This document shows positions 1 to 5,961 of a DNA stretch of 6,602 nucleotides, in pieces; position 1 is the stretch's first letter; each line of letters starts with the position of its first letter. Both the position numbers and the translations under genes were made by a program. The notes below the pieces were generated by a model. It did not search any database. It was not told where the DNA came from and worked only from the letters and a program-made list of their open reading frames with translations. Origin of the DNA: Spirochaetia bacterium (GTDB taxonomy: Bacteria > Spirochaetota > Spirochaetia > Sphaerochaetales > Sphaerochaetaceae); NCBI GenBank assembly GCA_009929055.1, contig SABI01000139.1:1-6602 (forward strand), given 5' to 3'.

Positions 1-81
1 GAGGAGTTTTATGGGAAGGTTTATAACTTTCATTGTTTGCCTAATGAAACCTATGTTAGCGAAGGTGTATTAGTACATAAT
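1..81 (+). other. Intein C-terminal splicing region (blocks F and G)
   Basis: The 27 residues before Cys28 read as a typical intein C-terminus. GKVYNFHCLPNETYVSEG fits block F (VYdl-type strand, then an aromatic residue and a Gly turn). VLVHN followed by Cys fits block G: penultimate His, terminal Asn for cyclisation, and Cys as the +1 nucleophile. Splicing would remove everything up to Asn27. The N-terminal splicing block and any homing endonuclease domain lie outside the window, so whether this is a full or a mini intein cannot be seen. No alternative reading explains a VHNC motif exactly at the start of radical SAM homology. Confidence 0.85.
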
Positions 82-924
82 TGCTATAAGGCCAACAATC
101 CTAATGGTGAAAACTTATCCTATGAAAACTTCAGAAAGATATTTGATAAGTTGCCTAAGACAATTACCCAGATTGCCTTTGGTGCAGATTCCAAGTGTAT
201 CACAAATCCAGATATTTGGGACATGATGATATATGCTAGGGATAAGGGAGTAATTCCAAATATCACTGTAGCAGAAATATCTGATGATGTAGCAGACAAA
301 CTGGCTTCAGTATGTGGAGCAGTTGCTGTGAGTATGTATTCCAATAAGAACATTTGTTTTGATGGGGTGAAGAAACTTACAGATAGGGGAATGAGTCAGG
401 TAAATATTCATGCCATGATTAGCCAAGAGACATTCCAGAACACCTTGGAAGGGTTGGAAGCGATTGCAACAGACCCAAGGTTGAGTAAACTCAATGCAAT
501 AGTATTCCTTAGTCTGAAGACAAAAGGTAGGGGAGAAGGATTCCACCCATTGACCCAAGAACAATTCAACCAATTGATTCAGGTATGCAAAGATAAGAAA
601 ATCAGATATGGTTTTGATTCTTGTAGTTCACTCAAGTACTTTCAGTCATTGACAGAAGAGGAGTATAAGAAGTATGCTGAGTATGTACAACCTTGTGAAT
701 CAACTCTGGAGAGTTCTTATATCAATGTAGAGGGTGAATTTTATCCTTGTAGTTTTACTGAGGGTACTGAAGGTTGGGAGACAGGGATATCAGTATTGGA
801 TTGTGAGGATTTTGAAAAGGATATCTGGAATCATCCTAGGGTTCAGGAGTTTAGGAACAAGTTGCTTGCAACAACATGCAACAATAAGTTCAATTGCAGG
901 AATTGTCCTATCTATAGGATATGA
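1..924 (+). CDS. Radical SAM/SPASM-type protein interrupted by an intein, 5'-partial
   Basis: The frame is open from base 1, so the gene is cut by the window edge; a TTG at 37 is not a credible start. Residues 1-27 are the C-terminal end of an intein and residue 28 (Cys, 82-84) begins the C-extein. The extein starts CYKANNPNGENLS, which fits the last Cys of a radical SAM CxxxCxxC [4Fe-4S] motif; the first two Cys would lie upstream, in the N-extein. The segment around IAFGADSKCITNPD occupies the place of the usual GGEP strand. Near the C-terminus C232-x12-G-x4-C250 matches the start of a SPASM/twitch auxiliary-cluster motif, and the protein ends with Cys 293, 299 and 302 (Cx5Cx2C). Such enzymes use S-adenosylmethionine to make a 5'-deoxyadenosyl radical, and SPASM members often modify peptides. 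The substrate is unknown. Related radical SAM proteins occur in large phages as far as I recall. TGA at 922-924. Confidence 0.88.
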   Translation, partial: EEFYGKVYNFHCLPNETYVSEGVLVHNCYKANNPNGENLSYENFRKIFDKLPKTITQIAFGADSKCITNPDIWDMMIYARDKGVIPNITVAEISDDVADKLASVCGAVAVSMYSNKNICFDGVKKLTDRGMSQVNIHAMISQETFQNTLEGLEAIATDPRLSKLNAIVFLSLKTKGRGEGFHPLTQEQFNQLIQVCKDKKIRYGFDSCSSLKYFQSLTEEEYKKYAEYVQPCESTLESSYINVEGEFYPCSFTEGTEGWETGISVLDCEDFEKDIWNHPRVQEFRNKLLATTCNNKFNCRNCPIYRI

Positions 925-934
925 GGAGAAAAGA

Positions 935-1261
935 ATGTTTGATGAAAATGTGAATAGTTTATGTGCTTTGTATACTCATAGAGGTTTTAATAACATTGTG
1001 ATAAGTCATTATCCTACAGAGGAAGAACCTTTCCTCACTATCAGTAATGCTAGGTTCTCATGTTGCCAATACTTTGGAAAACCTTTGACGAACACTTTAG
1101 ATATTGATGTATCAGGAGTGGAAGGAAATTTGATTTCCGCAGAAAAAGTAAAGGTTCTTCGTGAAAAGTATGGATATGGAATTATGGACTGTAAGAAGGC
1201 ATTACAAAAGGCGAATGGAGACATGAAGTTGGCATATAACATTTTAAGAGGGTTAAAATAA
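935..1261 (+). CDS. Protein with C-terminal EF-Ts-like UBA (TS-N) domain
   Basis: A 108-aa protein. GAGGAG at 924-929 lies 5 bases upstream of the ATG at 935; an upstream in-frame extension to 734 overlaps the radical SAM gene and is not used. Residues from about 69 to 108 match the N-terminal UBA domain of elongation factor Ts: LREKYGYGIMDCKKAL then ANGDMKLAYNILR, where EF-Ts has LRe.TGaGmmDCKKALeea.GDie.A...LR. In EF-Ts this three-helix domain contacts the G domain of EF-Tu. The rest of EF-Ts, including the TDFV motif needed for nucleotide exchange, is absent, so this is not an exchange factor. Residues 1-68 are unrecognised. The domain is C-terminal here, the reverse of EF-Ts. Binding to host EF-Tu is a reasonable inference; another UBA-type interaction is possible. 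Confidence 0.85.
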   Translation: MFDENVNSLCALYTHRGFNNIVISHYPTEEEPFLTISNARFSCCQYFGKPLTNTLDIDVSGVEGNLISAEKVKVLREKYGYGIMDCKKALQKANGDMKLAYNILRGLK

Positions 1262-1270
1262 GGAGAAAGT

Positions 1271-1483
1271 ATGAGTTTGGAATTTAGACCAACAGTTTAT
1301 TTAGTTCTTAAAGATAAAAAAGAAGTGGCTATTATCAGCAATAAAGGAGATATTTCCATATTGAATTCTAGCCTTACTATTGAAGAACTAGAGGAATTGA
1401 CTCAGAAGGCTAAAACCTTTCAGCAGGAAAGTCTAGACATTACTGTTTATGAAAGAGACTGGTGGGATGAAGCTAGAGCTTAA
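1271..1483 (+). CDS. Small hypothetical protein, paralog family member 1
   Basis: A 70-aa protein with an SD (AAGGAG) 5 bases before its ATG, starting 9 bases after the preceding stop. I do not recognise the family. The N-terminal half looks like beta strands (VYLVLKDKKEVAIISNKGDISIL) and the C-terminal half like a helix (LTIEELEELTQKAKTF), with an acidic WWDEARA end. It aligns with the next gene: both start Mx[LI]EFR, then an IA strand, a GDI or GNI turn, SSL, an acidic helix and ESL. It also shares VAIIS and the strand-helix layout with the product of 2200-2382. The three seem to be diverged duplicates. No membrane segment or signal peptide is visible. Confidence 0.8.
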   Translation: MSLEFRPTVYLVLKDKKEVAIISNKGDISILNSSLTIEELEELTQKAKTFQQESLDITVYERDWWDEARA

Positions 1484-1494
1484 GGAGAAAGTGA

Positions 1495-1767
1495 ATGAAT
1501 ATAGAATTTAGAAATGATGAGTCAGAATATGCTATTTTAGCATATTGTAAAGATTCTCTTGTTGACAGACCTATAGCAAGATTTGACTATGCAGGTAATA
1601 TAATTCTTCTTGGTACTTACAGTTCTTTGTGCTATGAGGACATTCAAGCACTTTATCTAAAATCAAATGCTTTGAGAGCAGAGAGTCTGAGGATTGAAGA
1701 TGATGAGGAGTATGGTTATCCTTATTATGGTTCAGCAGATATATCTGATGAAGATATTGAATTTTAG
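1495..1767 (+). CDS. Small acidic hypothetical protein, paralog family member 2
   Basis: A 90-aa protein preceded by the same TAAGGAGAAAGT string (stop codon plus SD) found before the gene at 1271. Core similarity to that neighbour: M-x-[IL]-EFR at the start, IARFDYAGNIILL against VAIISNKGDISIL, SSLCYEDIQAL against SSLTIEELEEL, and AESLRI against QESLDI. Residues after about 67 form an acidic, tyrosine-rich tail that the neighbour lacks. The function is unknown. The spacing and shared spacer string suggest tandem duplication and co-transcription with the genes on either side. Confidence 0.8.
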   Translation: MNIEFRNDESEYAILAYCKDSLVDRPIARFDYAGNIILLGTYSSLCYEDIQALYLKSNALRAESLRIEDDEEYGYPYYGSADISDEDIEF

Positions 1768-1783
1768 ATTTTAGGAGGATTGT

Positions 1784-2179
1784 ATGTACGAGAAGTTGAA
1801 TGATGATAAGTATGTTACTCTTACAAAGAGGGAATATGACAAGCTGGAGGAAAGGGCTAAGGGGGTAATTGGCTCTTATGAGAATAGGATAAAACGTCTT
1901 GAAGAGATGGTTGAACACATGAAAGCAAGCAAGCCGTACATTAGCCACTCTACAGACTTTAGTTATTTTAAGGGGATTACCTCCATTACCTATGTGGAAA
2001 ACACTTCAGATGGCAAGGTTATGGAAATACTTAAAAAGGATAAGGAAGATGCTTTAGAGTTTCAGAAGAATAAATTTGAATATGAAATTAAAAAAATGAC
2101 AGTTTCTGAATTTCTTAAAAGAAGGAAAGAATATAATAGGCTTGATAAATTGATATATAAAAAAGTTTTGGGGAAATAG
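1784..2179 (+). CDS. Hypothetical coiled-coil protein
   Basis: A 131-aa protein with SD AGGAGG 6 bases before the ATG. Residues about 14-50 (LTKREYDKLEERAKGVIG then NRIKRLEEMVEHMKAS) have heptad-like hydrophobic spacing typical of a coiled coil. The middle (about 58-78) is likely beta strand, and the C-terminal third is a long, highly charged helix rich in Lys and Glu. No enzymatic motif, signal peptide or membrane segment is seen. Coding DNA here is visibly richer in A and T than in the serine-motif genes further downstream. The product could be a small structural or DNA-associated protein, but nothing in the sequence decides this. Confidence 0.8.
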   Translation: MYEKLNDDKYVTLTKREYDKLEERAKGVIGSYENRIKRLEEMVEHMKASKPYISHSTDFSYFKGITSITYVENTSDGKVMEILKKDKEDALEFQKNKFEYEIKKMTVSEFLKRRKEYNRLDKLIYKKVLGK

Positions 2180-2199
2180 GTAAATTATAGGAGGATGGG

Positions 2200-2382
2200 A
2201 TGGAAGAACCTGAGTTGGTTGTTGAAGGTAATCTTACTTGGTTGAAAAGGGATGGAGTTGATGTAGCAATAATATCTGACTGTGACTCTGTTAGTTTTTC
2301 ACAGCAGGGTTCACCCTTTACCTTTGCAGAGATTAAAGCCATCTACTTTGCAATGAAGGAAATGTACGATTTGGAGGACTGA
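2200..2382 (+). CDS. Small hypothetical protein, paralog family member 3
   Basis: A 60-aa protein with SD AGGAGG about 8 bases before its ATG. The order LTWLKRDGVDVAIISD, then a short strand, then FTFAEIKAIYFAMKEM parallels LVLKDKKEVAIISN and LTIEELEELTQKAKTF in the protein encoded at 1271-1483, so it is probably a third, more diverged member of that family. Its TGA (2380-2382) overlaps the next ATG by one base (TGATG), which suggests translational coupling. The function is unknown. Confidence 0.75.
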   Translation: MEEPELVVEGNLTWLKRDGVDVAIISDCDSVSFSQQGSPFTFAEIKAIYFAMKEMYDLED

Positions 2383-2645
2383 TGACTGAGAGAATACTGG
2401 TACAATCAATCATTGAGAAGAAGACTTGCTACCATGTGAACTGTGATGGTGGAGCCTATGTGCCACACAAGATTGGAAAAATTGTAGTGGTTGAGGATAC
2501 CACCAAGTTTTCAAATCTGGGAACTCCATGTCCTCTGTATCCAGATTGCATGGGTGTGAACCTTGACAATGAGGCAGAGGAAATAGTAAAGTTAGCAAAG
2601 AAGTGGATGAAGAAAAAGAAGAAGATGGAGAAGAATGCCCAATAA
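2382..2645 (+). CDS. Small four-cysteine protein with lysine-rich tail
   Basis: An 87-aa protein starting in a TGATG overlap with the upstream gene; SD GGAGG lies 4 bases before the ATG, inside the previous gene's last codons. Four Cys are arranged as C16-x4-C21 and C50-x5-C56, separated by a strand-rich stretch (KIGKIVVVEDT). This could be a small zinc-binding fold, though the spacing fits no family I can name. The C-terminus after residue 65 is a basic helix ending in a run of lysines (WMKKKKKMEK), compatible with nucleic-acid binding. Both statements are inference from composition. There is no signal peptide. Confidence 0.75.
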   Translation: MTERILVQSIIEKKTCYHVNCDGGAYVPHKIGKIVVVEDTTKFSNLGTPCPLYPDCMGVNLDNEAEEIVKLAKKWMKKKKKMEKNAQ

Positions 2646-2667
2646 AGATGTACAGGAGGATTAGAGT

Positions 2668-3111
2668 ATGGAAAAAGAAGAGATGATGGAAAAGCTAAGG
2701 ATGATTTCCAAGAAGTTGGAGGGGGTAAGTGTTCATACTTATTTCAGTCAATTTCTCCCTAATCATTATGAGTTTATTCCTCCTTATAGGAGTAATAATA
2801 AAAAAGTAATTATTGAGAAGCTAGAAGAAAGAAACTTAGAATTAGTAAAGGAGCTTCGCTCCTCCTTTGGAAGGATAGGTAGACTGAATTCAGATATATG
2901 CTTTTTGAATAATCTTCTTTTTTCTGTATTAGGAGATATTAAGGAATTAATAGGGGAACCTGAAGAAAAAAGAGATGTCTATACTATTCAAACAGCAGAA
3001 GGAACAGAAATTAGGATTAGATTTCCTGAGCTTTTAGCCCCAGTTTTAGAGGGGTACCAGTTAGTCAAAAGTGATGAAGGTGCATACAGTTTTGAAAAGG
3101 TAGACAAATGA
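2668..3111 (+). CDS. Hypothetical protein with helical N-terminus
   Basis: A 147-aa protein with a strong SD (AGGAGG) 8 bases before the ATG. The N-terminal region is charged and helical (MEKEEMMEKLRMISKKLEG), then comes a Pro/aromatic linker. Residues about 46-70 and 80-95 are likely helices (KKVIIEKLEERNLELVKELR). The C-terminal 45 residues look like a small beta domain (VYTIQTAEGTEIRIRF then GYQLVKSDEGAYSFEKV). I do not recognise the family. The stop TGA overlaps an ATG at 3108 (ATGA), a possible but weaker start for the next gene. Confidence 0.8.
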   Translation: MEKEEMMEKLRMISKKLEGVSVHTYFSQFLPNHYEFIPPYRSNNKKVIIEKLEERNLELVKELRSSFGRIGRLNSDICFLNNLLFSVLGDIKELIGEPEEKRDVYTIQTAEGTEIRIRFPELLAPVLEGYQLVKSDEGAYSFEKVDK

Positions 3112-3128
3112 CCTATGGAGGTAGGATG

Positions 3129-3563
3129 ATGGAAGTAACAACATATCTTAATGGCTTGATAGATAGGTTTCTCAGAGAGGTTGACAATGATATCCAAACA
3201 TTGGATACCATCACTCTGGACATCCAATGGAATATCTGTCACTTTACCTACATTTCATACAGGTGGATTAAAAGGGTTGCTTTCAGTGGCTGTGTTCTCA
3301 TTCTCATTCTTGGGTTTTCATTCACCCTTACTGAATCCACCCCAACATTCCTATTTTTCCCTCTGATGATTCTTACTTCTCTTTTTGCCATCCTGTTTCT
3401 TATTTCCATGGAAAGGTACTCTAGAATCAATACTTTGAAGAGAGAGATTTTGGATGGTCTTGATGATATTTTCCATGAGGTGGTGGTAAGGTCAAAAGTG
3501 CATAGAGATTACTGCAAGTTTTGTTTGGATGAATTGTATCTAGTATCTGGAGGAAAGGCATGA
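3129..3563 (+). CDS. Hypothetical two-helix membrane protein
   Basis: A 144-aa protein if the ATG at 3129 is used. In-frame alternatives are 3126 (adjacent Met) and 3108 (ATGA overlap with the upstream stop). GGAGGT at 3117-3122 is ideally spaced only for 3129, so that start is preferred. Two hydrophobic segments (about residues 50-67 and 73-94) are separated by a short polar turn, giving a helical hairpin in the membrane with both termini probably on the same, cytoplasmic side: the flanks YRWIKR and MERYSR are positively charged. The soluble N- and C-terminal parts are helical, and a CKFC pair (C129, C132) lies near the end. The function is unknown. Two-helix phage proteins include holins and other inner-membrane factors, but neither size nor context supports a holin call. 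The stop overlaps the next start (ATGA). Confidence 0.82.
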   Translation: MEVTTYLNGLIDRFLREVDNDIQTLDTITLDIQWNICHFTYISYRWIKRVAFSGCVLILILGFSFTLTESTPTFLFFPLMILTSLFAILFLISMERYSRINTLKREILDGLDDIFHEVVVRSKVHRDYCKFCLDELYLVSGGKA

Positions 3564-4012
3564 AGATTAGAAGTGGGTTTATAAGCAATTCAAGTTCATC
3601 CTCTTTCATCATAAGGATTGACTCATTGATAGATGGGTACAAGTGGGACAGCAGGGAAGCAGTTGACAAGAAAGTGGAATTGTTCAAAAGCAACAATCTG
3701 ATACCAGAGGATAGCCAGACCATCTATGACTTCACTGATGCAGAGAAAGCAATCCAAGAGTTGATTGAGTACAATGATACAGTGGATGACCCATGGTGGA
3801 TTGAATCGTACAAAGGATATCTGCTCTTCCATACCAACCTTGACAACTTTGACATGAAGGAATACCTTGAAACCAAGTTTGGAAAACGAAAGATTCATTT
3901 TGCTCTGGAGATTTATCCACACCAAGGGTATAGGGAAGAGATTGGTATTGGTGGGTTGAAGGAAATCATAGACCATGTTTTTCATGAATGTGAAAGGTGG
4001 GAAATTGAATGA
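3560..4012 (+). CDS. SNSSSSSF-motif protein 1
   Basis: A 150-aa protein whose ATG overlaps the previous stop (ATGA), with SD GGAGG 7 bases upstream. It begins MKIRSGFISNSSSSSFIIR, the first of four consecutive genes with this N-terminus. The serine run is followed by a hydrophobic strand. The rest is acidic and mixed alpha/beta, with WWIESYKGYLLFHTNLDNFD near residue 75-95 and EIGIGGLKEIIDHVFHECERW at the end. The body shows no clear similarity to the other three beyond the motif. I recall hypothetical proteins with this type of N-terminus from phages and bacteria, but no established function. The serine tract is not a signal peptide: there is no long hydrophobic core. Confidence 0.85.
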   Translation: MKIRSGFISNSSSSSFIIRIDSLIDGYKWDSREAVDKKVELFKSNNLIPEDSQTIYDFTDAEKAIQELIEYNDTVDDPWWIESYKGYLLFHTNLDNFDMKEYLETKFGKRKIHFALEIYPHQGYREEIGIGGLKEIIDHVFHECERWEIE

Positions 4013-4551
4013 AGAAGAGATTGGGGTTTGTATCAAACAGCAGTAGCAGTTCATTTCTTGTAGCATTTGAAAAGCCATTGGGTGAGTATACCGACAGGGA
4101 GTTGAAACAAAGACTCTTTGGTACTACTGGTAAGACAGTAACAGGAAAGTACTATGGAAGTAAACTTGATACTGATGACTTGTTGAGAACTGTGAGATGC
4201 AATGCAGAAGAAGTGAAAGTGAATGAGGATGGAAGTTTCTCCAGAGTCCAGTTCAACTTTGAGGAGCCAGAAAAGGTAATGCTTCATGAATGGTTCAGCA
4301 AGGAGGTTTCTGAAATCCTAGAGTCTGAAGGAGTAAACTTTGATAATGATGCCTACTATACTAGGATGAATGAGATTGCTGATTATGTAGCATTAAAAAG
4401 AAACAGAGAATGGATTGCTTTGGTCAGGGATAAAGTTGGAGATGCCAGATTCTACCTGTTTGATTTCTGTGACCATACTGACATTGGTGCATTTTTGGAG
4501 CATGAGAACATCTTCAAGGACTTTCACCACTTGTATCAGAACAGGCACTAG
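4009..4551 (+). CDS. SNSSSSSF-motif protein 2
   Basis: A 180-aa protein starting in an ATGA overlap with the previous gene. It begins MKKRLGFVSNSSSSSFLVAF; Lys3 and Leu5 differ from its sisters while GF-V-SNSSSSSF is exact. The ribosome binding site is GAAAGG inside the upstream gene, weaker than elsewhere, so translational coupling is likely. The body is helical in the middle (EWFSKEVSEILESEG, then NEIADYVALKRNREW). It ends in a strand followed by a His/Asp-rich stretch: FYLFDFCDHTDIGAFLEHEN, then DFHHLYQNRH at the C-terminus. The clustered Asp, His and Glu could form a metal or catalytic site, but this is only inference. Confidence 0.85.
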   Translation: MKKRLGFVSNSSSSSFLVAFEKPLGEYTDRELKQRLFGTTGKTVTGKYYGSKLDTDDLLRTVRCNAEEVKVNEDGSFSRVQFNFEEPEKVMLHEWFSKEVSEILESEGVNFDNDAYYTRMNEIADYVALKRNREWIALVRDKVGDARFYLFDFCDHTDIGAFLEHENIFKDFHHLYQNRH

Positions 4552-4559
4552 GGGGTTAT

Positions 4560-5090
4560 ATGAAAGTAAGGAATGGGTTTGTATCCAACAGTTCAAGCAG
4601 TAGCTTTATCATAGGTATTGCTGAAATAGTGAATGAGGGTAGAGTAATGAAATACCTGAGAAACAGCAAGTTGTGGGAATTCAACAGGCTGGAGATTCTC
4701 AAGACCAATGAATTGGATTTTGTTACCAATGAGAATGGAACCACCACCTATATTGATAAACTATGTGAAATAGACAAGGGAGTATCTTGGGATGGCAAGG
4801 ATATCCTTATGGCATGGGTTGAAGCACCCACCAATGATGAGGAATCCTGTCAGGGGAATGTAGAGGTTTCTCCAGACAAAACCCTGTTGATTGTAAGGAT
4901 AGGCCACAATGAGGATGATGGTCCTTTCATTAGACAGGATGGTTTCTCTGGTCTGGATTATTCCATAGTCAATGAGGATTATTTTGAGAATGAGTTTCCA
5001 GACTCATACAAGGTATTGGAACTATTAAAAGGGAAGAAAGGAATGACTAATGTGGTGGCATTTCGTTATGGTGTATCACGTTGTGGGTAG
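4560..5090 (+). CDS. SNSSSSSF-motif protein 3
   Basis: A 176-aa protein starting MKVRNGFVSNSSSSSFIIG, 8 bases after the previous stop. The apparent SD is AGGGGG, unlike the AGGAGG of most neighbours. Downstream of the motif are a helical stretch (EIVNEGRVMKYLRNSKLWEF), an acidic central region (DKGVSWDGKDILMAWVEAP) and a strand followed by a polar loop (LLIVRIGHNEDDGPFI). The C-terminus is basic (LLKGKKGMTNVVAFRYGVSR). No known domain is recognised. It shares only the N-terminal motif clearly with the other members. Confidence 0.85.
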   Translation: MKVRNGFVSNSSSSSFIIGIAEIVNEGRVMKYLRNSKLWEFNRLEILKTNELDFVTNENGTTTYIDKLCEIDKGVSWDGKDILMAWVEAPTNDEESCQGNVEVSPDKTLLIVRIGHNEDDGPFIRQDGFSGLDYSIVNEDYFENEFPDSYKVLELLKGKKGMTNVVAFRYGVSRCG

Positions 5091-5099
5091 GAGGAAGAT

Positions 5100-5639
5100 A
5101 TGAAAATCAGAAGTGGATTTGTAAGCAACTCAAGTAGTTCAAGTTTTATCATCATTACAAAGAACAAGGACAATGAGGTGAGACAACCTATAGCCAAGGG
5201 GGGTATTCTGAAAATCCCTAGGGACTCAATAGGGGAGACAGACTTTGGCAGGGGGGCTGGAACGTTCCATGACTTTGATTCAAAACTTCACTTTGCAATT
5301 CTTCAGGCTTTGTATACTGATGTACAAGACTATATAGATATGATACTATCAGTACTGAAGAAAAAGTTTGTTGGGGTAAAGGATATTGTGATTAATCTGG
5401 AACCAGACTTCTACATGGAATATGATGAGTCAAAGACGTATGGTGGGATTGACCATGACTCTGTGGGGAATCAATACTTGGAAATCTTTGATACTGAGGA
5501 TACCCTCTATAATTTCCTGTTCATGACTGACAGCTATTTCCATGTAGGTGGGGATGATGAGGAAAGGCAGAAGGAAATATTGAGGGGTGTTGACCCTGAC
5601 AAGTATAAAATCATTTCCATTTTTTCAGAATTTGAATAA
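5100..5639 (+). CDS. SNSSSSSF-motif protein 4
   Basis: A 179-aa protein beginning MKIRSGFVSNSSSSSFIIIT, with SD AGGAGG overlapping the preceding TAG. The body includes a Gly-rich segment (AKGGILKIPRDSIGETDFGR), a helix (QDYIDMILSVLKKKFVG) and a later part TYGGIDHDSVGNQYLEIF followed by LYNFLFMTDSYFHVGGDDEE. The IDH..S then FLF...S...GG.D pattern looks like a conserved core rather than random sequence, but I cannot name a domain. It closes the four-gene block; the next gene is separated by a 51-base gap holding an inverted repeat and a promoter-like site. Confidence 0.85.
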   Translation: MKIRSGFVSNSSSSSFIIITKNKDNEVRQPIAKGGILKIPRDSIGETDFGRGAGTFHDFDSKLHFAILQALYTDVQDYIDMILSVLKKKFVGVKDIVINLEPDFYMEYDESKTYGGIDHDSVGNQYLEIFDTEDTLYNFLFMTDSYFHVGGDDEERQKEILRGVDPDKYKIISIFSEFE

Positions 5640-5644
5640 ATTTT

Positions 5645-5677
5645 TTATCATCATTACCATGAATTGGTATAATGATA
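5645..5677 (+). promoter_or_regulatory. Promoter-like site within an imperfect inverted repeat
   Basis: TTATCA (5645-5650) and a consensus TATAAT (5668-5673) are separated by exactly 17 bases, fitting a sigma-70 type promoter. The same bases form an imperfect hairpin: 5646-5651 with 5672-5677, and 5655-5659 with 5665-5669, loop TGAAT. Transcription from here would start about 5680, leaving only a very short leader before the ATG at 5691. An operator overlapping the promoter, or an RNA processing hairpin, are alternatives. No T-run follows, so a terminator is unlikely. Confidence 0.4.
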
Positions 5678-5690
5678 GTAGGAGGACAAT

Positions 5691-5954
5691 ATGAGTGAAA
5701 TAAAAGTTTCTGGAACAAGGTATCATGTAGCTGTCAATAACTACAGCTTTATTATCAGCACTATGAAAATGATTGTAGATTCAAGTGGTCTAATGGCTGA
5801 TAGGTCAGAGTGGTTTGCTTCCAAGGAAGAAGCTATTTCTGATGCAGTCAATAAACTGTATGAGGACATTCAAAAAATGGAAAAGGAAAAACAAGAACTT
5901 GATGATGCAATCTGGAACAATGAAAAGCTGATTGAGGAATTGAAGAATAGTTGA
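5691..5954 (+). CDS. Small hypothetical protein with C-terminal coiled coil
   Basis: An 87-aa protein with SD AGGAGGA 5 bases before the ATG. The N-terminal part is strand-like (VSGTRYHVAVNNYSFIIST), and SEWFASKEEAISDAVNKLYEDI leads into a long charged helix (IQKMEKEKQELDDAI then NNEKLIEELKN) with coiled-coil heptads over about residues 55-85. The function is unknown. The tmRNA-like RNA begins 7 bases after the stop, so the two are probably on one transcript. Whether the protein acts with that RNA is open. Confidence 0.8.
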   Translation: MSEIKVSGTRYHVAVNNYSFIISTMKMIVDSSGLMADRSEWFASKEEAISDAVNKLYEDIQKMEKEKQELDDAIWNNEKLIEELKNS

Positions 5955-5961
5955 TTGAGTT

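Noticed and set aside
37..39. TTG as the start of the radical SAM gene.
   Set aside because: The frame is open to base 1, and residues before it continue the intein block F (GKVYNFHC).
2847..2868. Hairpin GGAGC-TTC-GCTCC inside the 147-aa gene.
   Set aside because: Only five pairs, in the middle of a coding region with no T-run; probably chance.
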